Source: Conexibacter sp. SYSU D00693 (GTDB taxonomy: Bacteria > Actinomycetota > Thermoleophilia > Solirubrobacterales > Solirubrobacteraceae). Taken from it: DNA of 64,000 bases. Positions 50,144-57,671 of the stretch are shown piece after piece. How positions within the stretch are numbered: the stretch's first letter is position 1; each line of letters starts with the position of its first letter. Below the pieces are notes generated by a model that did not search any database, had not been told where the DNA came from, and worked only from the letters and a program-made list of their open reading frames with translations. The DNA lies in assembly GCF_017084525.1 (NCBI RefSeq), contig NZ_CP070950.1, forward strand, positions 310,001-374,000, given 5' to 3'. The position numbers and the translations under genes were made by a program.

Positions 50144-50805
50144 CGCCCGTGGTGCTCGTGCTCGCGCGCGACCACGGTCAGCGCGACGAGCCGCGACACG
50201 AGCACCGCGACGAAGCCGACGCCCGCGAGCTGCTCGACCATCACGAGCCCGCGGGCGAACGGCTGCACCGGGACGACGTCGCTCAACCCGGTGCTCGTGA
50301 GCGTCGTGACGCTGAGGAACAGCAGCTCGATCCACGTGCGGTGCTCGCCCTCGGTCGCGGCGATGAAGCTCCCGGGCTCGATCGCCTGGCAGACGACGAA
50401 CGCGTAGGCGAACGCCCACGCCAGCAGGGTGAAGGTCGCGCCGATCCCGAACAGGTCGTCGCGCGTCACGTGCGGGTCGCCGACCAGGTGCGCGATGAGC
50501 AGCCCCGCGACGTAGAAGTAGAGGATCGCCTCGAGCGCCGAGGAGTAGGGGAGCAGCTCGGAGCTGCGCGTCGCCGCCTGGATGAGCAGCAGGACCGCGG
50601 CGGGCGTGCCCACCACCAGCGCGACGTGCGTGACGCCGGGCTTGCTGCGCACGATCCGGATGACGAGCCCGAGGATGAGGATCCCGAACAGGCTGAACAG
50701 CGCCCGCCCGGCGTCGTTGTCCTTCATGAACGGGTAGAGCAGGATCCCGGCCAGCTGGGCGGCCAGGAGCGTGGCCGACGGCTGCTGGCGGAAGAAGTCG
50801 CGCAC
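50140..50805 (-). CDS. Two-pore-domain-like ion channel homolog (221 aa)
   Basis: Several hydrophobic helices ending in a pore-loop-like segment LLFLSVTTLTSTGLSDVVPV followed by ARGLVMVEQLAGVGFVAVLV. This aligns with the potassium channel P-loop TT(V/I)GYGD, but the filter reads TSTGLSD, lacking GYG. The preceding helices resemble those of a voltage-insensitive 2TM/6TM channel. No RCK domain. It is either a non-selective channel or a degenerate one. GTG start at 50805 with TACCTT 6 bases upstream. Shared CTAG stop with the CocE gene. Confidence 0.7.
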   Translation of the reverse strand: MRDFFRQQPSATLLAAQLAGILLYPFMKDNDAGRALFSLFGILILGLVIRIVRSKPGVTHVALVVGTPAAVLLLIQAATRSSELLPYSSALEAILYFYVAGLLIAHLVGDPHVTRDDLFGIGATFTLLAWAFAYAFVVCQAIEPGSFIAATEGEHRTWIELLFLSVTTLTSTGLSDVVPVQPFARGLVMVEQLAGVGFVAVLVSRLVALTVVAREHEHHGR

Positions 50806-50841
50806 CGCGGCAAGGTAGCCCCGGCCGCGGACGGCGCAGCC

Positions 50842-51129
50842 CTAGTGGGCGATCGGCGCGTAGTGCTCGGCGAAGACCTTCGCGACGAGCTCGCCGCGGC
50901 TGCACACGCCGACCTTCTCGAAGACGGACTTCACGTGGTCGCGCACGGTGTGGGGCGAGACGCCGAGCTGCGCCGCGACCTCGCCGGTCCCGAGGCCGCG
51001 GGCGATGGCGCGCGTGACGTCGAGCTCGCGCTCGGTCAGCCCGTAGGCCTCCACGATCAGCGGCGCGACGTCGGCCGCCTTGGCCGGCGGGAGGGGCGCC
51101 GGCGGACCGTGACCCTGTCCTGAGGCGCG
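50842..51129 (-). pseudogene. C-terminal remnant of a LuxR-family regulator
   Basis: The frame encodes a complete LuxR helix-turn-helix (LTERELDVTRAIARGLGTGE, VAAQLGVSPHTVRDHVKSVF, EKVGVCSRGELVAKVF) preceded by PPAKAADVAPLIVEAYG. As I recall, that segment is the normal linker before the HTH in ~350-residue GAF-LuxR regulators. It is cut off by a stop at 51130-51132 next to a palindromic hairpin, and the first start inside is a GTG at 51054 that would give only 70 residues. So it is probably a truncated gene, although an autonomous HTH protein is possible. Confidence 0.55.
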
Positions 51130-51152
51130 CTATCGCGCCGGAGAGCAGGGTC
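51111..51152. terminator. Composite hairpin next to the LuxR remnant
   Basis: The outer arms GACCCTG (51111-51117) and CAGGGTC (51146-51152) enclose GGCGCG-CTAT-CGCGCC (51124-51139). It lies downstream of the minus-strand SDR gene, whose transcripts it could terminate. It also marks the point where the LuxR frame breaks. Confidence 0.5.
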
Positions 51153-51232
51153 GCGGTCGGTCGGCTCCGATGGCCCCGGGCGGGACGCCACCACCGCTGG
51201 CTCCGTCGGCACCCACCGACCCACGGCAGCCC

Positions 51233-52033
51233 CTAGGCCGCCGCCAGCGCCACCGGCTGCCACGCGCGCCAGGTGTCCAGGCGCTCCTGGTGCTGGCGCT
51301 CGATGGCCTCGAACGAGCGGCCCAGGAGGACCTGGCGCGGCGGGTCCTCGCTGTCGACGACCTGCAGCAGCGCGTCGGCGGTGTTCGTGGGGTCGCCGAG
51401 GTCCCACTCGAAGGCCAGCGCCTCGCGGACGCCGTCGTACTGCGCCATGCGCGGGCTCAGGTGCGCGCTCTCGGCGAAGCCGGTCGCGTAGGGGCCGGGC
51501 TCCAGGCAGGTGACCTTGATGCCGAACGCCGCGACCTCCTGGGCCAGCGACGCGCTCAGGCCCTCGACCGCCCACTTCGACGCGTGGTAGGCGCCGAACT
51601 CCGGGAAGGCGCGCACGCCGCCCTCGCTGGTGACCTGCACGAGGTGGCCGTGGCCCTGTTCGCGCATGGTCGGCAGGGCGGCCTGGGTGACCCAGAGCGT
51701 CCCGAGCAGGTTCGTCTCGAGCTGCGCGCGGACCTCCTCCGGCTGCAGCTCCTCGACCATGCCGATGTGGCCGAAGCCGGCGTTGTTGAGGACGACGTCG
51801 AGGCGGCCGAAGCGGGCGACGGCCTGCTGCACCGCGGCGAACGCGGCGTCGCGGTCGGTGACGTCGAGGGTGAGGGGGAGGACCCGCCCGCCGAAGCGCT
51901 CGGCGAGGGGCTGGAGGGCGGCGGCGTCGCGGGCCGTGGCCGCGACCTGGTCGCCGCGCTCGAGCGCCGCCTCGGTCCACAGGCGGCCGAGGCCGCGGGA
52001 CGCGCCGGTGATGAACCACGTCTTCGTCTGCAT
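51233..52033 (-). CDS. SDR family oxidoreductase (266 aa)
   Basis: A classical SDR: TWFITGASRGLGRLW (TGxxxGxG), LNNAGFGHIG, and the catalytic HLVQVTSEGG...YHASKWAVEGLS (Ser, YxxxK). The C-terminal region and length match the group that includes many oxidoreductases regulated by adjacent LysR genes. The ATG at 52033 was chosen; TACCGT (complement of 52041-52046) is 7 bases upstream. It is divergent from the LysR gene with LysR-box-like repeats between. Substrate unknown. Confidence 0.9.
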   Translation of the reverse strand: MQTKTWFITGASRGLGRLWTEAALERGDQVAATARDAAALQPLAERFGGRVLPLTLDVTDRDAAFAAVQQAVARFGRLDVVLNNAGFGHIGMVEELQPEEVRAQLETNLLGTLWVTQAALPTMREQGHGHLVQVTSEGGVRAFPEFGAYHASKWAVEGLSASLAQEVAAFGIKVTCLEPGPYATGFAESAHLSPRMAQYDGVREALAFEWDLGDPTNTADALLQVVDSEDPPRQVLLGRSFEAIERQHQERLDTWRAWQPVALAAA

Positions 52034-52056
52034 GAGGTCCACGGTAGGTCCGGGAC

Positions 52057-52095
52057 GGCATGCTGTCGACGAGGACTTCGCACGGATGCCATGCT
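52057..52095. promoter_or_regulatory. Candidate LysR binding region
   Basis: GGCATGCT (52057-52064) and GCCATGCT (52088-52095) repeat CATGCT 31 bp apart, about three helical turns. They fall in the 70-bp gap between the divergent SDR and LysR genes. The second copy lies just upstream of the regulator's start. LysR tetramers typically bind such paired sites. Confidence 0.45.
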
Positions 52096-52103
52096 TGTAG
52101 CGC

Positions 52104-53036
52104 ATGGCTGCCGAACCGCTGCCCGAGCTGTCGCTCACCGGCCTGCGCGTCGTGCGCCAGGTCGCGTCGTCCGGGTCGTTCAGCGCGGCGGCCGACGCGC
52201 TGGACTACACGCAGTCCGCGGTCTCGCGGCAGGTCGCGACGGTCGAGCAGGCGGTCGGAGCGCCGCTGTTCGAACGCCTGCCGCGCGGCGTACGGCCCAC
52301 GCCGGCGGGCGAGCTCCTGCTGCGCCACGCCGAGGCCATCCTCGACCGCGTCGGCGCGGCGCAGCTCGCGCTGGCCGGCCTGCGCGACGAGGTGCAGGGC
52401 CGGCTCGCGCTGGGTGCCATCCCGGTCGCGATGGCCGCGCTCGTCCCCCGGGCGGTCGCCCGGCTCGCCGCCCAGCACCCGGGTGTGGAGGTGAGCCTCT
52501 CGGAGGCGGGGACGCCCGCCCTCGTGCGCCGGCTGCGCGCCGGACGCCTCGCATGCGCGGTCATCGCGACCGGCCACGGGCTCGAGGACCCCCACCTCGA
52601 CGGCCTCGAGACCGACGTCCTCCTCGAGGGGCGGATGTTCGTCGCGGTCGCCGAAGGCCACCGCCTGGCCCGGCGCGCGACCGTGCGGCCCGACGAGCTC
52701 GAGGACGAGCCGTGGGTCACCGGCGACCTCTCGGCGGCCGGCCCGCAGTTCGGCGCGTGGCCCGCCTCCGCCGTGCCGCGGCGCACCGCCTTCGCCACCC
52801 GCGAGTGGTCGACGCGCCTGGGCCTCGTCGCGGCCGGCCTCGGCGTCGCGGTCGTCCCGGAGGTCCTGGCTCCCGTCGTTCCTGCCGGCATCGTCCTGCT
52901 CGACGTCGACGACCCCGGCGCGGTGCGTCGCGGCGCGCTCGCCGTGACCCAGCCCGACCGCTCGCCGGGCCTCGCGGCGCTCGTGCGCGCGCTGCGCGCG
53001 GAGGGTGGCGCGCTGGTCTCCGGGGGTCCGCGCTAG
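52104..53036 (+). CDS. LysR-family transcriptional regulator (310 aa)
   Basis: An N-terminal winged helix-turn-helix (LRVVRQVASSGSFSAAADAL, DYTQSAVSRQVATVEQAVGA, PLFERLPRGVRPTPAG) is followed by a periplasmic-binding-protein-like effector domain (LALGAIPVAMAALVPRAVAR, VFVAVAEGHRLARRA). Length is typical. It is divergent from the SDR gene, which is probably its target. The stop TAG is shared as CTAG with the convergent small basic gene. The effector is unknown. Confidence 0.93.
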   Translation: MAAEPLPELSLTGLRVVRQVASSGSFSAAADALDYTQSAVSRQVATVEQAVGAPLFERLPRGVRPTPAGELLLRHAEAILDRVGAAQLALAGLRDEVQGRLALGAIPVAMAALVPRAVARLAAQHPGVEVSLSEAGTPALVRRLRAGRLACAVIATGHGLEDPHLDGLETDVLLEGRMFVAVAEGHRLARRATVRPDELEDEPWVTGDLSAAGPQFGAWPASAVPRRTAFATREWSTRLGLVAAGLGVAVVPEVLAPVVPAGIVLLDVDDPGAVRRGALAVTQPDRSPGLAALVRALRAEGGALVSGGPR

Positions 53037-53272
53037 GCCGCGGCGCGCGCGGAGCGCTGGGGCTCGGCGTGCTCGCCGACGACCCCGACGGTCGAGTGCT
53101 CGAGCTCGTCGGCCAGCGCCCGCAGCTGCGCGGCGAGCACGCGCGCCTCGTCGGTCGGCTCGCGCGTCGTGCGCGCGACCGTCAGCGCCTTCGCGGCGCG
53201 CTTGGCCGTCTTCGTGCGCAGCCCGCGGCGGTGGAGGTCCCTCGCGAGCTTCTTCGTGGTCTGCTTGCCCAT
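53033..53272 (-). CDS. Small basic hypothetical protein (79 aa)
   Basis: It begins MGKQTTKKLARDLHRRGLRTKTAKRAAK with dense Lys/Arg, then an acidic helix (RVLAAQLRALADELEHS) and a short tail. It may bind nucleic acid. The ATG at 53272 follows a short spacer, and the shared CTAG stop with the LysR gene supports it as real. I recognise no named family. Confidence 0.6.
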   Translation of the reverse strand: MGKQTTKKLARDLHRRGLRTKTAKRAAKALTVARTTREPTDEARVLAAQLRALADELEHSTVGVVGEHAEPQRSARAAA

Positions 53273-53340
53273 CGCCTCTGGCGTACCCGCCGCCGCGATC
53301 GCCCGCACGCCAGCTCGCCCAGTAGGTTGACGCCCCCGTC

Positions 53341-54402
53341 ATGATCGCCTCCCAGGGACCCATCGCCGTCTACGGCGCCACCGGCTTCACCGGCAAGCTC
53401 GTCGCCGCCGAGCTCGCCCGGCGCGGCGTGCCCGCGGTGCTGTGCGGGCGCAGTGCGGCGAACCTCGAGCCGCTCGCCGCGCAGCACGGCTTCGAGGCGC
53501 GGGCCGCCGCGAACACGGACCCGGCGGCCCTGCGCGCCGCCTTCGAGGGGTGCGCCGCGGTCATCTCCTGCGCAGGGCCGTTCCTCGAGGTCGGCGAGCC
53601 CGTGGTCGAGGCGGCGATCGACGCGGGCTGCCACTACGTCGACACGACGGGCGAGACGCCGTTCATCCAGCTCGTCCTCGAGCGCCACGGGCCGCGAGCG
53701 GAGGCCCAGGGCGTGACGCTCGTGCCGGGCATCGGCTTCGACTACCTCCCAGGCGACCTCATCGCGCACCTTGCCGCCGAGGGCCAGGAGCGCCTCGACG
53801 AGCTCGTCGTCGCCTACGCCGTCGAGGCGTTCCGCGCGACCCGGGGGACGACGCGCAGCGCGCTGCTGATGCTAGGGGAGGGCGACTGGCGCCAGCCGCT
53901 CGGCCTGACCTTCGACTTCGACGCGCCCATCGGCCGGCGGCGCATGTCGCGCTACCCCAGCGGCGAAGCGGTCACGGTCCCCCGCCACACGAGCGCCAGG
54001 ACCGTCACGACGCTGCTGACGAGCGCGACCGTCGCGCCGCATCCCGCCCTCGAGCGCGCGACGCCGCTGCTCTCCGCGCCCATGGCCCTGGCCTTCCGCT
54101 CCAAGCGGCTGCGTGCGCTGCTCGACAAGGCCATCGACCGGCTCCCGGAGGGCCCGAGCGAGGAGAGCCGCGCGAGCGTGCGCTGGACCGTGACCGCCGA
54201 GGCCCGCCCGGCCGGCCGTCGCGCGACGGTCAGCGGTCCCGACGTCTACGGCGTCACCGGCACGATCACCGTCGAGGCGGCGACCCGCCTCGCGCGCGGG
54301 GAGGCCAAGAAGGCCGGCGGCGCCGCGCCCAGCGAGGCGTTCGACCCGCGCAGCTTCCTCGACGCGCTGGCGCCCGCGGGCGTGACGTACCGGGCGCCCT
54401 AG
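53341..54402 (+). CDS. Saccharopine dehydrogenase-like / trans-acting enoyl reductase family protein (353 aa)
   Basis: The N-terminal Rossmann fold is IAVYGATGFTGKLVAAELAR (GxxGxxG), followed by AVISCAGPFLEVGEPVVEAA and CHYVDTTGETPFIQ. This is the pattern of saccharopine-dehydrogenase-like proteins, including mycobacterial trans-acting enoyl reductases of lipid synthesis. TAGGTT (53323-53328) lies 12 bases before the ATG. Whether it reduces a lipid intermediate here is inference, as no polyketide synthase is nearby. Confidence 0.85.
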   Translation: MIASQGPIAVYGATGFTGKLVAAELARRGVPAVLCGRSAANLEPLAAQHGFEARAAANTDPAALRAAFEGCAAVISCAGPFLEVGEPVVEAAIDAGCHYVDTTGETPFIQLVLERHGPRAEAQGVTLVPGIGFDYLPGDLIAHLAAEGQERLDELVVAYAVEAFRATRGTTRSALLMLGEGDWRQPLGLTFDFDAPIGRRRMSRYPSGEAVTVPRHTSARTVTTLLTSATVAPHPALERATPLLSAPMALAFRSKRLRALLDKAIDRLPEGPSEESRASVRWTVTAEARPAGRRATVSGPDVYGVTGTITVEAATRLARGEAKKAGGAAPSEAFDPRSFLDALAPAGVTYRAP

Positions 54403-54731
54403 GCCGCGGCTCCGTGCTCGGTCACGAGCGCGAGCCAGACGATGCCGACGCCGATGAGCCCGATCGCCGCGAAGCGCGACGGCGTCGCCGGCTCGCCGAG
54501 CAGCGCCATCGCCACGAGCGCGGTGCCGACCGCGCCGGTGCCGGTCCAGATCGCGTAGGCCGTGCCGACGGGCAGGGAGCGCAGGGCCAGCGAGAGCAGG
54601 ACGACGCTGCCGATCGCCGCGACGACGAAGACGGCGGTCGGGGCCGGCGCGGTCAGGCCGTGGGACTTCTTGAGGGCGAGCGCCCAGACGACCTCGAGGG
54701 CGCCTGCGGCGAACAACGCGAGCCAGGTCAT
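54399..54731 (-). CDS. gdx: SMR family exporter, Gdx/SugE-like (110 aa)
   Basis: A four-helix small multidrug resistance protein. The membrane-embedded Glu is in GALEVVWALALKKSHGL; the Trp and Lys-x-Ser around it and the motif LPVGTAYAIWTGTGAVGTAL match guanidinium exporters (Gdx/SugE) rather than EmrE-type drug pumps. It would export guanidinium coupled to protons as a dimer. No guanidine riboswitch is recognisable in the leader (complement of 54732-54900). The stop is a shared CTAG with the upstream convergent gene. Confidence 0.87.
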   Translation of the reverse strand: MTWLALFAAGALEVVWALALKKSHGLTAPAPTAVFVVAAIGSVVLLSLALRSLPVGTAYAIWTGTGAVGTALVAMALLGEPATPSRFAAIGLIGVGIVWLALVTEHGAAA

Positions 54732-54899
54732 GACGATCTCCGGATGTCGGTGACAGGAGCGCGTCGTCTGACATGACCGGGTACGGCGCGTCTCGTCCGG
54801 CCGGGCGCCGCTCAGGGCGACCGGACCATCGACGGTAGCACCGGGCCGACCGCCGACCCGGCGCGTCGCCGCGCCGGTCGCCGGGGAAGACCCCGACCC

Positions 54900-55106
54900 A
54901 TGGCCGACAACGTCTACAAGTCCATCGAGGTCACCGGCACGTCGCCGTCGTCCATCGACGACGCCATCAGCGGCGCCATCGCCAAGGCCTCCGAGTCCGT
55001 GCGCAACCTGGACTGGTTCGAGGTGACCCAGATCCGCGGCCACATCGAGGAGCAGAAGGTCGAGCACGTCCAGGTGACGATGAAGATCGGCTTCCGGCTG
55101 GAGTGA
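54900..55106 (+). CDS. Dodecin (68 aa)
   Basis: The whole length matches dodecin: VYKSIEVTGTSPSSIDDAIS, GAIAKASESVRNLDWFEVTQ, IRGHIEEQKVEHVQVTMKIGF. The Trp39-Phe-Glu region and Gln45 form the flavin-stacking site of the 12-mer. It stores FMN or CoA and prevents flavin photoreactions. An IR (CGGGG-AAGA-CCCCG, 54882-54895) lies 4 bases before the ATG. It is divergent from the Gdx gene. Confidence 0.96.
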   Translation: MADNVYKSIEVTGTSPSSIDDAISGAIAKASESVRNLDWFEVTQIRGHIEEQKVEHVQVTMKIGFRLE

Positions 55107-55140
55107 CCGCCGGGTCGCGGCAGCGCTCGTTGGCTGTCCG

Positions 55141-55920
55141 TCAGCGGGCGACGCGCATCGTGTCGGCCTCGTCCCCGCTCGAGGTGCGAGCGCGCCCGTT
55201 GACGTCCGTCACGCGCGTGAAGATGGCGTAGCGCCCAGCGGGGAGCCGTCGGGGGAGCTTGACCTTCCAGGTCGTGGTCCCCTTGGCGAGGAAGAACCGG
55301 CTGGGCTGGCAGGTTCCGCTCGCGCGTCGGGCGGCGAGGAACTTGCCGTTGCGGGCGAGCTGCGTGCAGGTGCTCGTCCTGGTGCGCGGCGTGGAGGGCC
55401 CACGGACGACGGCGACCTCGACGCGGCCGACGGGGACGATGCTGTTGGGCAGCGTCCCGGCGAGCTGCTTGACGGCGCGCGTCGCGGTGGTCGTCACCTG
55501 AGGCGTCGGGGCGGGCGGTGGTGGGGGGAAGGCGGAGATCTTGACCTCCCCGTTGTGCACAAGCGCCATGCGGTCGCCCTCGACATCGATGTTCGGGCTG
55601 TCGTGGAGGCGGACCTTGTAGCCGTCGAGGCGCGTCTCGAAGACGCCCGGTTCACCCAGCCACATCCGGGGCTGGCCATCCAAGCCGAGCAGGAGTCGCT
55701 GCCCGGCGGTGGTCATCGCCACGGCGTCGCCGACGATGGCGAACCGCCCTCCGGGGCGTACAGGGATGGGTCGGGCGGTGGGATCGCTGACCGAGGCCTG
55801 CAGCAGGACAACGGCGCCGTCGCTCCAGTTGCGGTGGCCACTGAAGACGACACGGCCGTCGGCATCGACGTCGATCGGGCCTTCGGCGAGTTCGAGTGGC
55901 CCGAAGTCGGCGGCGTCGAT
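55141..55920 (-). pseudogene. 5'-truncated secreted beta-propeller-like protein (C-terminal fragment)
   Basis: The minus-strand frame ending at 55141 shows blades with repeated VDxxGRVVF, AIVGDAVAMTTAGQRLLLG and VEGDRMALVHNGEVK, then a proline-rich linker (PPPPPAPTPQ). A terminal strand-rich domain follows with Cys pairs and PRRLPAGRYAIFTRVTDVNG. This resembles an extracellular propeller plus Ig-like tail. No start codon exists in frame near 55920, where the plus-strand Rhs sequence begins. The frame continues rightward only as antisense of the Rhs gene. I interpret it as a gene whose 5' part was lost at the junction. Confidence 0.6.
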
Positions 55921-55941
55921 CTCCGCAGCGACCGCTACGCG

Positions 55942-57015
55942 ATGGACCCGTTCGGCGAAGGGTTCGACACGACCAACCTGAGCGCCGAGGCCAAGGGCAA
56001 CCCGTTCCGCTTCCAGGGCCATTACCTGGACGAGGACACCGACACCTACGACATGCAGGCGCGGTCGTACCGACCGCTGCTCGGGCGATTCCTGACCCAG
56101 GACCGCTTCGAGTCGCCGACGGCCGACCAAGGCCTGCAGGTAGATCCGTCGCTGAACAACCGCTACGGCTTTGCCGGCGGCAACCCGACGACTCGGGTGG
56201 AACTCGACGGCCACAAGAACGGCGGGCCCTCCGGCGATGGCCCAAGCACGCCGCTGGGCCGCAAGCCGAGCGCCGACGAGCGACAGACTCGTCGCCGGTC
56301 GATCAAGCACATCAACACATCGCGCGCCAACGCTGAGAGGAGCATCGCCCAGGAGAACGCCCAAATCGCCGGCGGCCATCAGCCGCCGAGGCGCCAACTG
56401 CTAGCCGAGGAAGCAAACAGGTTCCTCAACGCCTACCGCCGCAAGCACGACCTGACCACTCGCGAGACCGAGAATCTGGCCAGCGTGTTTCAGACGCTGA
56501 CCGGGTCGGCTGATGCCGATGAGCCGGGGTGGTCGCGAGCGCTTAAGTCCATCGGCATCACTCCTGAGGTGGTCGGTACGTCGGCTTTGCCATGCGGGTT
56601 CTTCTGTGGCGCGCTCAAGTCGACAGTCGGACGCGCGGCGACCGTGGTTCGGCGTGTGCTCCCCGGTCGGGGGACCACCGCCGCCAGGGGCGGAGCGGCG
56701 ATCGCACGATACGACGCAGATTTCGCAATGCGCCAGGTCTTCGCCGGTCGTACGGCCAAGGTCACTGAGTGGGCTAGGTTTGCGGATGCGCAAGGCTGGC
56801 AGCGCGTCCAGAGCGGTGCCGGTCCCCTGAAGTTCCGCGACGCCAACGGCGTCGACCGGCTCGTGATCAAGCGTGGTAGCGAGCGCACTCCTGGTAGCGA
56901 GCGGCCTGACATCGCTATTCGTGACGCTGGTGGGACCCGGGTCGACACCTGGGGCAACCCGGTAACTCGTCGGAGCCCCGGCAACCACACACCCGTCGAA
57001 TGGGATCTGCCTTGA
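55942..57015 (+). CDS. 5'-truncated Rhs core with toxin-like C-terminal domain (orphan Rhs-CT)
   Basis: The frame carries the end of an Rhs repeat-associated core: MDPFGEGFDTTNLSAEAKGN, PFRFQGHYLDEDTDTYDMQA, RSYRPLLGRFLTQDRFE, LNNRYGFAGGNPTTRVELDGH. A ~270-residue variable tail follows, ending TRRSPGNHTPVEWDLP, typical of polymorphic toxin tips with GxxxPxxxRxxD-like polar signatures. The N-terminal Rhs shell and any secretion signal are missing. ATG 55942 is the first in-frame start after the junction; an earlier ATG at 55555 reads non-Rhs sequence. Codon third positions are more A/T-rich than in neighbours. The toxin class is not assigned. Confidence 0.7.
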   Translation: MDPFGEGFDTTNLSAEAKGNPFRFQGHYLDEDTDTYDMQARSYRPLLGRFLTQDRFESPTADQGLQVDPSLNNRYGFAGGNPTTRVELDGHKNGGPSGDGPSTPLGRKPSADERQTRRRSIKHINTSRANAERSIAQENAQIAGGHQPPRRQLLAEEANRFLNAYRRKHDLTTRETENLASVFQTLTGSADADEPGWSRALKSIGITPEVVGTSALPCGFFCGALKSTVGRAATVVRRVLPGRGTTAARGGAAIARYDADFAMRQVFAGRTAKVTEWARFADAQGWQRVQSGAGPLKFRDANGVDRLVIKRGSERTPGSERPDIAIRDAGGTRVDTWGNPVTRRSPGNHTPVEWDLP

Positions 57016-57392
57016 AGCCCTACACCGCCATAGCCGATCTCGCTGGCTTCCTGCTCGAGGACTCTTACGTCCTGGACATCCACGCGACCCCGGGTCAGCT
57101 CGACTTCCGAACGGACTTCGTGCTGACACCGGAACATGGCGCATACCGCGGTCCTCGCTCCGGGGAGCAGCATGACTACCGGCGAGGCTGCCTCAGCTTC
57201 CTTCAAGTCACCCACCTCACTTGGGCGGAGCAGGGTCTCCCGCCCGCCGTCGACGCGCGCGGGGAGAAGGACTATGGAACTTTCGATTCCTTCGAGTGGG
57301 CCGACCACCGCTACGTGGTCGTGGGCAGCTTCGGCTCCATCGACGTGCGCGCCGGGATCGTGAGGGCACAGCTAGCAGACGAGGCCTCCTGA
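57000..57392 (+). CDS. Putative immunity protein for the Rhs-CT toxin (130 aa)
   Basis: A small acidic cytoplasmic protein (IADLAGFLLEDSYVLDIHATP, QHDYRRGCLSFLQVTHLTWA, FEWADHRYVVVGSFG) starting inside the last codons of the toxin gene (ATG 57000, or TTG 57012) and thus translationally coupled. Position and size are those of Rhs/CDI immunity genes. The composition is less GC-rich than flanking genes. I recall no named immunity family for it, so the role rests on context. Confidence 0.6.
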   Translation: MGSALKPYTAIADLAGFLLEDSYVLDIHATPGQLDFRTDFVLTPEHGAYRGPRSGEQHDYRRGCLSFLQVTHLTWAEQGLPPAVDARGEKDYGTFDSFEWADHRYVVVGSFGSIDVRAGIVRAQLADEAS

Positions 57393-57559
57393 TCACCGGA
57401 CGAGGCGTCGTGCAGGTGGTGCCAACCGCGCGTACGGGACGCACCGCGCTTGCCCTCCGGTAGGAACACGGGGTTCGCCTTGAGCGCCCGCCGCCAAGTT
57501 GCGTCCGGCTACGGGTCGGTGACTCGACGGAGTGGCCTTTCTTGCGGCCACTTCGTGAT

Positions 57560-57632
57560 GCCGGAGGAGGGACTCGAACCCCCGACACGCGGATTATGAT
57601 TCCGCTGCTCTAACCGACTGAGCTACTCCGGC
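57560..57632 (-). tRNA. tRNA-Met (anticodon CAU)
   Basis: A complete cloverleaf on the minus strand: acceptor GCCGGAG/CTCCGGC, D-arm GCTCAGTCGGTTAGAGC, anticodon stem GCGGA/TCCGC with loop ATCATAA (anticodon CAT), and T-loop TTCGAGT. CCA is not encoded. The features suit elongator tRNA-Met, but tRNA-Ile2 (lysidine-modified CAU) cannot be excluded. Its 3' end faces the Rhs region, the usual side for island insertion. Confidence 0.93.
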
Positions 57633-57671
57633 GGGGGATCGGGAGTGTAGCGGCGGGTAGCCGGTCGCGGC

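Noticed and set aside
54732-54900. Guanidine riboswitch upstream of the SMR gene
   Set aside because: Only a GGTCCG word matches the type I consensus; ACGA words lack flanking complementary stems needed for type II.
55555-55941. Upstream extension of the Rhs frame to an ATG at 55555
   Set aside because: It is antisense to the propeller-like gene and shows no Rhs YD-repeat pattern.
55921-56397. Upstream continuation of the propeller-like frame through the Rhs region
   Set aside because: The translation there is the antisense of Rhs core sequence and lacks propeller features; the true gene is taken as truncated at about 55920.
57393-57632. Integrase or att duplication at the tRNA-Met 3' end
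   Set aside because: No integrase gene and no second copy of the tRNA 3' segment is visible near the junction or elsewhere in the window.
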